From: Decorospora gaudefroyi
Lineage: Eukaryota > Ascomycota > Dothideomycetes > Pleosporales > Pleosporaceae
Assembly: GCA_010015605.1 (NCBI GenBank)
Contig: ML975273.1
Coordinates: forward strand, 1,179 to 65,178
Direction: 5' to 3'
DNA: 64,000 bases
Shown: in pieces, positions 8,829 to 21,800 of the stretch
Numbering within the stretch: the first letter of the stretch is position 1
Layout: every line of letters starts with the position of its first letter
Notes under the pieces: generated by a model
The model's input: only the letters and a program-made list of their open reading frames with translations
What the model was told of the DNA's origin: nothing
Databases searched by the model: none
Made by a program: the position numbers and the translations under genes

Positions 8829-10605
8829 TGGCTTGGAGCAAGGGTGAAGACGGAGGTAGAGTACAATCACGATCATCCGTGTAAATACTTTGCTCTTCTC
8901 TACCCTTATTGACCTGTGAGACAGCATCATAGCTCCCGTCTCTGTTGTCGTCTTATAAGTGTTGGACAAGAACGTGACTGCAATGTATATCTTTCAACTC
9001 ATTCTCCCATACCCTTTCTTTCTTTGCGTTTCGTCTCTTGCTCCAAAACCTTTTTGTTTCTCACACAGATCAAATCATCCGCCTTAACGCTACCATCGAG
9101 CAAAGGACGAGCGCAACGTTGGTAATAACGGGCACTAGATGCTCCCATGTCCTTATAGCAAAGAAACAGCGCTGCAACTATGTAAGCCCCGCGGGCAAGC
9201 GTACTGTAAACATACTTCACTGGACTTTGTTTCATTATTCTTGTAGTACAAAACTCCTCAAAGTATTCTAGCATGTCCAAAACACGTTTATGGAGTGATA
9301 CGAACACTCTTCGTAGTCCTCAAGTCCACACTTTCAAACAAGGCTCGTCTACCACGCGACTTCGACAACCTCTACGCAGTTAGTAAGGGCGCATCTAGCG
9401 TTACATACCAATGCCAAGGACAAGACATCAATCTGCGGTCTGTGGTGTGATAATCAACACAGCTCAAAAGGCCACCTCTCCTAACGTACACGCTGAACCA
9501 GTCATAGAATACAGCACCTAAGCTATAAGTGCCGAGCACTGCTGTGAGGAGGTGAGTGGGTCAGAGGCGGGGACTTTTGGCGGTCAGCTGTGGCCGCTAC
9601 CTGCATAGCTGCCCCATCTCTTTAATTCGCATATCAGCTTGTCAGTGGCCAATATGAAAACACTTGCATGACTTGTGTGGACAAGCGCAGACATGGCGAT
9701 GTTGTTGAATTGTCCGAGGAAAGAAGGAATAATAACGGAAACATGTTCAAGAATCCAGAGTCCAAATGAGGATCCGAACAACGTCCGTTTTCTCCGAACT
9801 TGTCTCGAGGGAAACCCGTTGCCCCTTTCTTTCCCCTTGGCATTCGCGGACAGTTTTCCGACGGGCGGGAGGGAGAAGAATGCGCTTCGGGAAACATCGC
9901 GAGCTAGTGCCTCATCTCGCCTAGTCTGCCCTTGTAAGACATCATTGTACAGCCTCAGCCCCCCTTCCGTCTCACACTTCTCCGCACCAGCGTCCCTGAA
10001 AGATCCGCTCGAACCGACAAAGTCTCGCAGCACGAAATTTGCGGGCCCCGGCCAACACGCCCACCGCCACATAAAGAACGCTCGTGCCCTCCTCCTTTCC
10101 CTCCCCCCCGAGATTCGTAAGAGAAAGCCGCGAGTCAAATTCCGCCAGTTTTTTTTTTAGCCCTGGCCCTGGCCCTGCACCGAAGCTCAGACTCCGGGAT
10201 TTTCCTCTCGCGTCGCTCGTCTCTCTCCGTCTCCCTTGACAATCAAACCAACTTTTCCCGCTTCGTTCCCCGTTCCCCGTTCCCCGTTTCCGCTCTACTT
10301 ATATGCGTTGAGTATATATGCAAAACCGACATCCCTAGCGACAACTCTCTTCCTGAGCGACAAACATCCACAGCGACATCATCTCATAACTCGATTGAAT
10401 CATTGACAGCCTTCCAAAGCAACACTTCCTAAGCGACATCATTGTCTAGCAACACCCTCCATCCATCTGCGACAATACCACACCACCACCAACTCCTTGC
10501 GACGACCCTTTGCGACCTTTTCCAAGGACCCTACTTCGGTTTCCACCAAGCCTCAGCAACGAACCAACACTACATCCATCAAACAACACCCACCCAAACG
10601 CCGCA
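8829..10605. other. Long intergenic region with 5' leader of the 2EXR gene
   Basis: No gene recognised in the 1.78 kb. The right part looks like promoter and leader: a T-run near 10150, repeated ccctgg near 10160-10180, three gttcccc units at 10264-10287, a TATA-like gagtatatatgc at about 10310-10321, then a leader in which agcgaca recurs (near 10338, 10357, 10371 and 10431). Frames at 9584-10160 on both strands overlap each other and look random. Confidence 0.5.
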
Positions 10606-11946
10606 ATGTCGACTTCCCAGCCAACGCAACCATTCCGCTTCCTCGACCTGCCTGGGGAGATCCGCAATAGCGTGTACGGCCTTCTGCTATGTTCCTGGGA
10701 GAATGAGCTCGAACAAGATCCGAGCATGCTCGGCAAACTGTGCCGACGAAGCCCAACCAGCCCATCCACAGCCCTCCTCCGCGCCAACAAGCAGATCCAT
10801 GCCGAAGCTTCCGACTACATGATCAAGCGCAACCAGTTCGTTCGCATTTCGTGTCGCGGTTTGGACGTTCGGGATCTCTTTCTCAACGAAGGCATTCCCG
10901 TCATCTCCACCGACGCACACAAAGTCAGCCTGTTCGACGGCTACGTAATGCACATGACCCTGTCCAAGCCTGTGTTTTCGCAGTCCGCCTACGAGTTCTC
11001 CGAGTTTGAGATCATGACGCTTCGGTCCGACTTGCCGAGGTTGTGTGAGCAGCTCGATGTCGAGACCGTAATGGCCGATGCGAATGCCACCACGAGCGAG
11101 CACGCCTCTCTTAATGCTTCGGTCAGGCTCAACTATGCACACACTCGCTTCTTCACGCCCAAGATCCAAGAACGCCTCCTAGATCCCATTGCGACTTTTC
11201 TTCGGGGCATTCCGAACCTCACCATCACCGGTCCCGTTGATCCCGCCCTAGCCGAGGCTGTCAAGAGTGAGGTTGCGAAGCCCCGCTGGACAGAACTCGA
11301 GGCAACCATTGAAGAAATCGGCACCGGTGTCGACGTCGGCAAGCGTCAATGGCAACAAAACAACTACTATGCTGCCTCGGAATCGTGGGCCTATGCCATG
11401 CGCACTTTGGAACGCATGCGCCACAGCTCTTCCTGGCGTAGTCTCCAAGAAGCAGGCGGCGAAGATTTCGCAAACAAGACGGCCGACCTCCACTTCACAC
11501 TCAACCTCTTACACGCACAATTCCTGCAGGTCGACATGGCCAACGACCATTCACCGCACTCCCTCGTTCTGCGCAACGGCCGCGTCTCCCTTCAACACCT
11601 GCGCAGGTGTCTAATGACTGGCATGCTCTGGACGCAACATACAGACGCTACCTGGAGGCCTAGCACGCAGCAGTCGGCTAAGATGCTGTTCCGTATCGCG
11701 AGATGTCTGAGGTTGATGCGCGACCCTGCCGGTAGCGCGAAGGCTGTTCTTGAAATCGAACAGGCTGCGATGCTTGCTCCTACCGACATTGCGATTCGGG
11801 AGGAGAAGGATGCTGTCTTGACGTGGGCGGCTGAGCTTGAGGAGAGTCGACGCGCGGTTGCAGAGCAGGAATCTGCGGCGACGAACGGTGAGAGTTGGTC
11901 GTTGTGGTCGTCTATCTTGGGGGCGGTCGCCGAACTGGCATCGTGA
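10606..11946 (+). CDS. 2EXR/F-box-like domain protein with helical C-terminus
   Basis: 446 aa, one exon. The N-terminus FRFLDLPGEIRNSVYGLLL, followed by ALLRANKQIHAEASDYMIKR, is the hallmark of the large Pezizomycotina family annotated as 2EXR or F-box domain-containing proteins; the LPxEIR..VY motif resembles an F-box but Skp1 binding is not established for most members. From about residue 245 the protein is helical and TPR-like (QWQQNNYYAASESWAYAMRT; MLFRIARCLRLMRDPAGSAK; EIEQAAMLAPTDIAIREEKD), which would suit a protein-interaction role. ATG at 10606 (gccgcaATGTC) follows a long CT-rich leader; an upstream in-frame ATG at 10510 adds only low-complexity residues. Function unknown. Confidence 0.75.
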   Translation: MSTSQPTQPFRFLDLPGEIRNSVYGLLLCSWENELEQDPSMLGKLCRRSPTSPSTALLRANKQIHAEASDYMIKRNQFVRISCRGLDVRDLFLNEGIPVISTDAHKVSLFDGYVMHMTLSKPVFSQSAYEFSEFEIMTLRSDLPRLCEQLDVETVMADANATTSEHASLNASVRLNYAHTRFFTPKIQERLLDPIATFLRGIPNLTITGPVDPALAEAVKSEVAKPRWTELEATIEEIGTGVDVGKRQWQQNNYYAASESWAYAMRTLERMRHSSSWRSLQEAGGEDFANKTADLHFTLNLLHAQFLQVDMANDHSPHSLVLRNGRVSLQHLRRCLMTGMLWTQHTDATWRPSTQQSAKMLFRIARCLRLMRDPAGSAKAVLEIEQAAMLAPTDIAIREEKDAVLTWAAELEESRRAVAEQESAATNGESWSLWSSILGAVAELAS

Positions 11947-12237
11947 GCGGTGGACTGCAGTAGGACTGGTTGAATTTTAGCTATGATACCCGAGTATTCA
12001 ATTGAAAGTATGCTGAGCCCATTGCGAGCTACATACATATCTTCTATCGACGCATTCTTTACTATTGCCACGAGTGAATATCAACAAACTTGGGTGAGAC
12101 ACCTAGAAGCGTCGAGAACCTACACCGAGTACATTCAGTGGACGTATAATTATACTTACAAACACCAAGTATAGAATGACTGTCTTAATTAGTTTATAGT
12201 CTCCAAAGAGGCGTACTACGTATCTACCACTTGACAG

Positions 12238-12927
12238 TTAGTCGGGAAGGCCCCGATTGTCCCAGAGGAGCAACAAATCGCTAGCGGATAGAATCCGGTC
12301 GAAGAAGGCAACACGACGGATGATACCGTTGAGGAATCCGGTCCGCATGTCCCGCGTCCCAATCCACACCGGCGTCGAAGTGTCTGTCGGCACAATGCCG
12401 TAATCGCTGAGAGGATCTGAATCTCGTAGCACCCCATCGCGGAAGATCATCGTATTTTGTAGGTCCACTTGGGCGGTCACCATAAACTCGGTGCCAGTAG
12501 CAATGTGGTTCTGTAAATAGGAGCCTGCTCCGAGCCCACCAGTGGCATTGAAGTGGTAGAAGGATACTCGACGAGGTCTTGACGGATGGTTGTCCGGGTG
12601 GTAGCGAAACGTCCGCTCATGAGCTCCGTGGACGCCCTTGCCCATCCAGTGCGTGTAACTACCGGTCAGGGCCTGCCAGTTGTTGACTGTCAAGAAGACG
12701 ACAATGGAGAGTGAGCCGGTTTTTGTCATGGAGAAATCGCTATTGTCAGGCAGCGTGATATAGTCGTCGCCGTGGAAAGTGGCTCTGTTATCGCCGAATG
12801 CGACTGGTCCTGTCATCACTCCGTTCGCGGAACCAATGAGATCCGCGGCCTGGGTCGCTGAATTCAGGGGGTAGTAGTGGGTGAGCCCTTGCATGGGCAG
12901 TATAAGGGAACTGAAGGTACTGGCCAT
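12238..12927 (-). CDS. LamG/concanavalin A-like lectin-fold protein
   Basis: 229 aa, single exon. LTHYYPLNSATQAADLIGSA, NRATFHGDDYITLPDNSDFS, GSLSIVVFLTV, FMVTAQVDLQNTMIFRDGVL and GIIRRVAFFDRILSASDLLL follow the strand order of the Laminin_G_3/ConA-like jelly-roll fold, which binds or cleaves carbohydrate in many proteins. I see no catalytic glutamate pair typical of glucanases and no signal peptide, so an intracellular or non-catalytic binding role is as likely as any. A TATA-like element (catataagg, minus strand) lies about 110 bp upstream of the start. It stands alone between two gene-poor spacers. Confidence 0.7.
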   Translation of the reverse strand: MASTFSSLILPMQGLTHYYPLNSATQAADLIGSANGVMTGPVAFGDNRATFHGDDYITLPDNSDFSMTKTGSLSIVVFLTVNNWQALTGSYTHWMGKGVHGAHERTFRYHPDNHPSRPRRVSFYHFNATGGLGAGSYLQNHIATGTEFMVTAQVDLQNTMIFRDGVLRDSDPLSDYGIVPTDTSTPVWIGTRDMRTGFLNGIIRRVAFFDRILSASDLLLLWDNRGLPD

Positions 12928-14587
12928 CGATAGACAGTGGGGCTTTGGAAATGCTCGTTGGATACTCGAAGTTATTTGGTCTCAATAAACAGAGCGTTTG
13001 CTGTAGCTGAAATAGAGCATCAAACGGTCCTTATATGCCTCACCGTCAAAAACAGGAAAGAATGTAAGAAATGCTAAGAAAGAATGTAGAGAGCCAGTAG
13101 GGTCTTAGACTAGATGACGTTAAATGTTATCGTATGCCAGTGGCATTCCTTGCAACGTAAACGTTATGGCGCGACCCCGGACCGCCAGATTTGAGGAATT
13201 GATCGATAAGCGAACTTGAGGAAAAACCGAGTAAGTAATTGGGAATGGGTCATGCATTTCGCCAGTTCATCGTCGATAGTGAATAGGCAATGCAAGGGAG
13301 TTGTAGCGACAATCTCCTAGATATTATACATAAGAGCCTAGAGAACAGGTGAGCTCGCGTCATCGGAAGCGAGTTCCTTCCATTTAGTAGTAGCAAAGTC
13401 GATAATCGTGATGATAGGAAAACTCCAATGATCAACAAGGGTTACACCTAGCGACGGTAAAACTTTGGGACGGGACGGCACGCCATAGCATTACGTGTGC
13501 TTGCCCTGCGCAAGTGTCGATGGTGGTGATGGCAAAGGCGATGGGGTAGTCGGGGATTTGGGTGGTAGTGCTGACGATGCCGTAGGATTGGGATGACGGG
13601 TGCGGGGTTAAGCTTCGATGGTGTCGGGCGACGGACGCTAGCGAGCTGCTTGTCTTGGGCGGGGTGAAGTACCGAAGCCAAGCATGCTATCGTGCCCTAT
13701 CTTCTGGTAGCCTGCACGAGTGTGACGGTGTGGATTTTGGTGATTCCTGATTATTCTGCAAGTTATTGTTATTGCATCATCGACAATCCGAAAAGAGATG
13801 CTATGTTTTGGAGAAATGGAGTTGCCTGTGGCGGACTTTAAGCGACTGCATTTGGCTGCCAAGCTTGTCCGCAATCAGTCTCAAAGATAGAACGTTAAGC
13901 TGAACAACATCCATGGATGAAATAATGAACAGGAGAACGAGGACGGGATGCTGGATTATTGACTAGTGCTCTTTGTTTTGCGCATGGTGAGCTAACAGCA
14001 TCATGCATCGACAGCGCCCGGCAGAGTTAGCCCGCATCCCGGCCTTCGCCAACGCCATTGCTTATTAGCAGAAACCCTGTCGGCAGCCTTGCCGACTAGC
14101 CAACAGCCGTAAAGACTTTTGCAGGGGAGCACATGGCGAGATAAGGACGACATTTTCCATGCTCTGTCCTTTCTTGGACGTGGATAAGGTATCGGTCGTG
14201 GTGTAGATCGTTCGGAAGAGCCGGCAGCTGCAAGAGTCCTGCTGTGATCGAGTCGATTCGCTCGTTACTTCAACATTCGACCAAGGCGCTCCTTGGCAGC
14301 TTGCGACGCTTTTCCAAGCACAAGTACGTGCCGCCGCCGTGCAGTCTCTGCCTCAACAATTCCTCGCACTGTCCGTGGACAACTGGGGCCTTGTGACGGC
14401 ATACGAAAGACTTGTTTGAGCACGATTGACCCCGACTGTCGCTTCAGAACCGCTGCAGATATCCACCAAGCCGTACATACACAGTAACATCACGAGAGAA
14501 GAAGGGACCCGCGAACCAGCCTTCTCGAATAGGACAACAGCAGGCGCGACACTCCCGATAGTGCTGGGCACGCCTTTAAATCTTTAA
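12928..14587. other. Gene-poor spacer
   Basis: 1.66 kb with only short frames of 60-80 codons and no recognisable domain. It includes the promoters of the LamG-like gene (left) and bst1 (right). Confidence 0.5.
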
Positions 14588-17500
14588 ATGCGACAGCGCC
14601 TATCAGCCGACCACAGCCCCGAGCACCCGCACGCCGACTCGACCGCCCGCATCCCACCCACGCCTCCGCCGGAACATGACGATAAGAACGAGGGCCGATC
14701 TGAGGGTTTGCCAGTGATAGCACGGGGTTGGGCAGATGCAGAGCGAGGGAAAGAGGGGGCAAACGCACCGTACCAGCCATCCGCGACCGGCCATCTTCGC
14801 CTACACGACCCTTCACCGACCGCCCCACCACAACCACCACCTATGTCGCCTGAGAAGGCAGAACCCGCTATGGACGCGTTGGAGAAGGACATTTCACCGC
14901 ACAGCCCCGTCGAGCTTCACGACAGCAACTGGCGCCAGCAAATCCGCAGTCCGTGGGCATGCTCGCCCTACACTGCGCTGACCACGCTAGCTGCCTTTGC
15001 CGTCATGTTCCTCATGGCCCAGTCGTTCTTGACACGGCAATTGGACGTCAAGGGGTGTGGCATGTCTTATATGCGGCCCATTTACTCAAGATACGCCGAC
15101 TTCGATACCGAGCACACACGCTTCGCCAGCAAATACTCGCTGTATCTGTATCGGGAGGGTGGGCTGGATGAAGATATCAGGGTATGAGGCTGTCTCTTGC
15201 GGAGAGGCATACTGTGCTGACAATCCTAGGTCAAGGGTGTACCCGTACTCTTCGTTCCTGGCAACGCCGGCAGCTACAAACAAATGCGCTCCCTCGCCGC
15301 CGAAGCAGCATACCACTACCACAACAATGTCCAACACGACATGGACGCCAGCAAAGCCGGCAAGAGGCCACTGGACTTCTTCTCTGTCGACTTCAACGAA
15401 GACATCACCGCATTCCACGGCCAAACATTGCTAGATCAGGCCGAATATCTTAACGATGCTATCACATATATTCTATCCCTATACCACACACCTGGGAAAT
15501 TCCTCCGCGACGCCAGTCTACCGGACCCTACCTCCGTCGTCATACTTGGACACTCGATGGGCGGTGTTGTCGCCCGTACCATGCTCACCATGCCCAACTA
15601 CCAAGCGAACTCGATAAACACCATCATTACGCTCGCCGCGCCGCACGCTAGGCCGCCAGTGTCCTTCGACGGAGATATCGTCCGCACGTACAAAGGAGTG
15701 AACGACTACTGGCGACACGCATACTCGCAAAAATGGGCCATCGACAACCCACTCTGGCACGTCACTCTCATCTCCATAGCAGGAGGAGGCCTGGACACCA
15801 TGATCTCGTCAGACTACGCCAGTATTGAGTCGCTAGTACCCGAAACCCACGGATTCACTGTCTTCTCATCCTCGATGCCCAACGTCTGGACTGGCATCGA
15901 TCATCTGGCCATCACCTGGTGTGATCAGCATAGGAAAGCCGTCGTACGCGCCTTGTACGATGTCATCGATGTATCACGCGCAACCCAGACTGTTCCACGT
16001 GCGGAACGTATGCGCGGCTTCAAGAGATGGTTCCTGACTGGATTGGAGGCTGTTGCTGAAAAGACTTTGCCACATGAGGAAGCCAAGACACTACTTACAC
16101 TGGAAGAGGACAGCGCCATCGTCTCAGAAGGTGAAAGACTTGTGCTCAGAAATCTCGGCAATTCCAATCAAAAACCCAAGGCCCATCTTATCCCTGTGCC
16201 ACCACAGGCGCGAAGGACGAAGTTTACTCTACTCACCAACGAGCAATTGGACCATGCTGGCCATCATGGCGTGCTCGAGGTGCTCTTCTGTAGTGTGTTC
16301 CCTTCTCAGCCCGGACAGTCGATGACGCTTTTCTCCATGAACATGGATCTGTCCGGTGACAGCTCAGGTGCGACCAGACTCGCCTGCAAGAACGCCGCGT
16401 CAGATGCTATCGTGCTTCCTGCATCGACGCGAAAATCAACATATCCATTCAAGAGGGAAGAACGCCCATTCTCGTATCTACAGTACGACGTCGAAGATCT
16501 CGCAGAGCATCAATTTGTTGCCGTGGTAGACAAGGCTGGCGAACGCAGCACAGGATGGGTCGTTGCAGAGTTCAGCGCAGCTTCCGATCACGAAGTCACG
16601 ATTCATATGGGCTTGCAGCACTTTTTAACCACGGGTCTGGCGCTTCGACTTCCACCGGATCGTCCCCTGACGACAGACATAAAGATCCCAGCTCTGCATT
16701 CCGCTCTCCTGGCCTACAATATCCACATTTGCAAGCAATCATGCGACAGGGGAGAGCTGTTCGCTCCGCTCTTGCGACAGTACGTTACCGAGGTCTACGA
16801 GAGCAAATTCTTCGTCAATGTGAAAGATGCCAACATCAATCTACATGGGGTATCTCCGTACATGCCACCCGCGCTTCATGCCAAGCAACCGTCGAATGGG
16901 CTTTCACTCCAGCTTTGGTCAGATCCTACCTGCGACAGCACCGTAGAGATCACGCTCAACGTGGACATTCTGGGCAGTCTCGGAAAGCTATGGATACGGT
17001 ATCGCATCGTGTTTGCTGCCTTTCCACTACTCGTGGTTGCTCTGGTTCTGCGCCAACAGTTCAGGACGTACGACAAGACCGGCGTCTTCATGAGCTTTGC
17101 GCAGGGGTTGAATGAGTCTTTGAAGAGTTCTATCCCGCTTGCCTTGTCCGCTCTGACGATCCTGTCAATTTCCTTGGCGGGTGTGCGTCACCAGTCTAAA
17201 ACCTACCATCTCGGCATCAAGTCGGTCAACGCAACGGCGCTCTTCGACACTGCTACGAATGAGCTGCTCCTCGGTTCGGACGACACGTTTTTCTGGTTCC
17301 TGGTCCCTTTGTTCGGCCTAACCTGCATCGGCGTCTGTGTCGCGATCAATTATGTCGCCCTTTCGTTAGAGTTTATCCTCGCGTTCCTCTACTCCCTCAT
17401 CAGATCTTCCCGACTGCGTAAAGACGAGGCGAAGAGGTCGCCCTCAGCCTTTGCGGTAACATCGAACCGGCAGCGCGTCATCACCACGTGCATCCTGTTG

Positions 17501-18043
17501 TCGTTGGTTTCCACAGTGATACCATACCACTTCGCGTATGTGGTACTCTGCCTGGTGCAACTCGCAACCAGCGTCCGCGCGTTCCGGTTAGCCACGGAAT
17601 CCAGTCTCGATTCCAACTACAACTTCTACAACTACGCGCACTCGCTGTTTATCCTGATGCTGTGGATCCTGCCCATCAACCTCCCGGTCCTAGTCGTCTG
17701 GATCCGCAACCTTGCCGTGCACTGGCTGACACCCTTCTCATCGCACCATAACATCCTCTCCATCATGCCCTTCATCTTCCTTGTCGAGACTCTGAGCACA
17801 GGACGCATGGTCCCCCGAGCGGATTATCGCATCTCATTCCTGACCAACGTCCTCCTCTTCTCCATCGGCGCCTACGCTGCCGTCTATGGCGTCACCTATG
17901 CGTATGTGCTACATCATCTTGCCAATATTTTCTGCGCGTGGCTTGTCACTATCCATTTCGATCCGTTGACGTGGTCGCCACAACGGTTGAGCTCCGCGTT
18001 GGATTCTCGGCATTCGGGTACCGAGGTTAAGAAACGGCCATGA
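14588..18043 (+). CDS. bst1: GPI inositol-deacylase (Bst1/PGAP1)
   Basis: ER membrane lipase that removes the inositol acyl chain from GPI-anchored proteins before ER exit. Exons 14588-15181 and 15230-18043 (48-nt intron, donor gtatga, branch ctgac, acceptor ctag) give 1135 aa, the normal size. Order: a Pro-rich cytosolic N-terminus; a membrane segment LTTLAAFAVMFLMAQSFL; CGMSYMRPIY and YSLYLYREGG; VPVLFVPGNAGSYKQMRSLA; the lipase motif GHSMGG with the catalytic Ser at about 307; a luminal domain; and many hydrophobic segments from about 790 to the end. The start at 14588 is the first ATG of an open frame; an internal ATG nearer the first membrane segment is possible. Confidence 0.93.
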
Positions 18044-18830
18044 TGGCGATTTATATATCTATTTTTTTCGGGGGGAGTTTTTAGATCGGAAGAATATTTT
18101 TTACGCCACATGAAGCGTTTCTAGCTGCGTATATCGTTATCCTCTGTTTTTAATCACTTTTTGTGTCGTTTTTTTTGGTCTTGTCTGTGGTGTCTTTTGA
18201 TTGATTGATTGGCATGGCTTGCGCAACACTTTTTGGTTAATGGGCGTCCCTCTTTCGCGTTTCTTGTTTATTGGAACTCTAAGGGACGAAGCATTGTATA
18301 CCGTTTTCTGCATTCCGTTCCTATGTAACGTTCCATCGCACTTGGGCTGGTCTTTCTTTCCTTCCTCTCTCCTTTTTGACTTTCTTGCCTATATGAAAGT
18401 TACACCGTTTTTCGGACCCCGAGGAGTACTAGGTGTTTGTGTTTGTTTATATCTATTAGCCTCGTGTCCTGTTTTTCCTTTTCTTTTGGACTTTAGAAAC
18501 TTGAGCTGGAACAACGGTGCGTAGTGCGATGGAACGTTCGATGAGCGGACGGGAGGTACGAGGTAGAGGGTTGAGTAGACTGGCTTCGAGGATATAGTAT
18601 TATTGTTTAATGGAAGACGTTTGCAATGAGGACTACTTTTTTGTGGCTATGACGGACTTGCTAGGTGCAAGTTTCTTACATGAACGAAAGGAAGCTAATT
18701 CTGACATGACGAGGTACAGTACAACACGTGCCGTATTTGAATTGGGACGTATATAGTTACTCGTTGGAAATATAAAAGAGCCCATCATATTTAAACGACT
18801 TCAAACGCCAGCAAAAACCTACTTCAACAT
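18044..18830. other. Convergent 3' region between bst1 and bms1
   Basis: AT-rich, with several T-runs (18060-18070, 18165-18180); holds the two 3' UTRs. No gene seen. Confidence 0.6.
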
Positions 18831-21800
18831 CTACTTCCGCCTCTTCCCCCCACGACCCCCACTCTCACCCCCATCCGCCGCCCCAGCAGTAGTCTTCCTC
18901 TTCCTTCCCTCCCTCGCCCAATACTCTGCCTTCTCCCTCTTCTCGCGCTCCGCCCTCTTCTCCGCATTCTCCACCAATTTCCGCTTATACGGGTCCTTGC
19001 GCTCCTCCTGCTTCCTGCGCCTCTTCTCCACCTTATCCTTGCGAATCGCACCCACCTGATCCATAAGCCTGCGCGCCCTCTTCTCCTCGGCGCCCAGAAC
19101 CACGGCCCGCTTCTGCAAGTACGTGGGATTCTTCTGGGGCTTGGTGTGCGCGATTTGCGATTTGAAGGGTAAGTCGGCGGCGAGCTTGCGGGGCACGCGT
19201 AAGGGGTTGAAGACGCGGGTTTGGCGGTCGATGGGCCGGTAGGCTGAGTTTTTGGACGAGGGCGTGGGGAGGTTGAGGGTGTGGCGGACGAGGCCGGTTA
19301 GTCGCATGCCGGTCCAGGATGTGCTTTCGCCGGGGGTGTCGGGGGTGGGTGGGGCGAGGAGGTTGGTGACGGTGTTGTAGAAGCGGTGGGGTTTGATGGG
19401 GTACCAGGCGCGGAGGAAGACGATGTCGCTCATGAGGATCTTGTCTTCAAAGGTGGCGCGGAAGTGGCCTTCTGGTTTGCTCAGGGGCCGCTTGATTTGG
19501 CCGCGCACGCCGGATACCGTGCGTATGCTTGCGCCTTCGAATTTTACGATTTCGAGCGAGGATTTGAACATGTCTTTTATGAAGGCCGTGTTCTTGAAGA
19601 TCTTGTAGGGGTGGCCGGTGAGCTTGAGCTTCTTGACTATCTCCGTGCCCTCGTCCACGTTGAGTACCACGCCAGTGGCGGCGATCCTGAAGCCGGGCGT
19701 TTTGTTGCTTAGGCTCTGTATGCACACGAAGCCGGTGTTGGGTGCCACAAGCGGGCCGTAGAAAGTACCGAAGCAATGCATGTGCTCCGGTGTGTACTTC
19801 AACATCCTGTTCCTCGTCCGTGAGTCGGAGATGCTGTAGATGGGAAGGGTCTGGAACCGTCGCCATCCCAAGGAGAAGATGAGCGGATCGCTGGTCTTGA
19901 GAATCTTCTTGTGCCAGCGGTGGCGCTTGATGCGGATCTGCACGAAACCAAAACGCTCTTCTGTAGGTGTGAGGCCGCCGATAAGAATGGGGAAACGCGG
20001 ATTGAAGTGCGCGGAGAACTCATATGGGACATTTTCAAGTACGATGCGGACGTAGGTGCCTGCTTTGTGGCCTTCGACGCGAACGCGAGAAACATCGTCG
20101 AGTTGGTCGAATTCGGCGCGGTTGATGTCGAGCTGCTTCTGTATCATAGCTTTCTGCGCATCGTACCAGTCGTCCTCGCCAAATTCTTCTTCCTTCCCGC
20201 CTTCTTTGCGAGCATCAGCCTTGTCGTTCATGAAACCTTCTCGGTCTTCTTCCTCGAACCGCAGCTTGAGCTCCTCTTTCCGCCGTGCGTTCTTCTCACG
20301 CTCTGCTTCAATCGAGTTGGCTTCGGCCTCTGCGGGCGTGTTCTCAGACTCAGGACCGTGTTTCTCGCCCGTCTCTAAGTCTTCGAACTCGCCGTCGCCC
20401 TCGTCGCCCTCATCGAAGCCCTCAAAATCATCGTCTCCATCCTCCCCGCCCTTGCCGTCCATGTGGCCTGTAGCAAAACGACCCATGAGTGTCTGGACGT
20501 TGTCTTCATCTTCCCATTTTTCTGCTAATTCGTCGTAGTCAAGTATAGGGATGTGACGGCCCTCGCTGTTGGCGGCATCGTCAACTTTTGACTTGTTGAA
20601 AAAGTGGTCGTCGTCATCTCCGTCTTCTTCTTCAATGTCCTCGTCCTCATCGGCACCTCTCCACTTTTTGATAACATCCTCTGGTGCCAAATCCAAGTTG
20701 TACATCATCTTCGCAAGGTCAGTTATGCGGTACGGTCGTTTTTGTCCGTGTAGCTTGGCAGCATTCTCTTGTAGGTTGGCCTTCCATCGTAGTGCACCTT
20801 CATCGTCTTCATCCGATTCCTGTGATTCGAGATCGCCTTGTTCGAGATCCTCCAAGTCGGGCTCATCCCCAGATATTGATCCCAAGTCTGAGTCGCTGTC
20901 GGCAAATTCCACGTCTTCAACAGTATTGCCATCCGCCTCTTTGTTTTTACGGGTGACTTTCAGCTTGCCGTGTGGCGGTCCGTCATTATCCAAGAATCCA
21001 GTGTCGTCTTCGTCGTCTTCCCGGTCATTATGATGCTGCTGTAGTTCCTCGTCATCGCTATCCATGCCAGCTAGATCCGCATCATCCACCTCCTCAGCTT
21101 CCGCTGCTCTAGCCGTCCGCTGTGACCTCCGACCCGTGTTCTCGGCATCCTCTGCAATGTGCTTGTGATCAACGAATTCGCCACCACTGAAAAGCCTAAA
21201 CTTTCCATCGTCTTCACCCAGCAGCTTCCTTCCACCTTGCAGGCCAATCATCATCTGCTCCCCGAGACCTTTTTCGGAGTAGTCGGCTTCCGGGTCGAAG
21301 GTAGCCGTCTTGACATCGATGTACACAGCGTCCTTGTCCACGAGCACGCCACCAACGTCCGACATGGGCGCATAAAGGATCTTCTGTTTCTCACCTAGTC
21401 TCGTGCGCTTCTTCTTTCCAGACGCCTTCTCAACCTGCTTCTCCTGGAACGGTGTCGGACATGGATCGGGTAGTGCCTCGGTCGAAGTAACCGTAAGATC
21501 GCCAACGCCCGGTATATGTACTCTCGAGCCGCCTGCCGGGAAATTAGTGCCACGCAGGTATCCGTACAGCGCTACCGTTCGATCGCATTTCGGATCTTGT
21601 TCGATGTCGGTCGGGGGCGTGATATCGAGGAACCTGTCCGCTAAACAGTATGGGTGTGAATTCCTCCACACCAACGGTCGAGGATTCTTCATCACACTCA
21701 GAAACCTCGAAAGGTTCATAATCTCTCTGTCCGGGTATCGTCCGTTCACCACACCACTCAGGTAGAACAGCTTCGCGCCCTGGTACAGCTCGCTCCAAAA

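Noticed and set aside
9584..10160. Overlapping frames on both strands (184 and 161 codons)
   Set aside because: Both open over the same GC-rich promoter sequence; no splice sites, domains or start context support either.
14292..14587. Possible upstream exon of bst1
   Set aside because: The first exon already has an open frame with a good start; no donor in this stretch joins in phase to add conserved residues.
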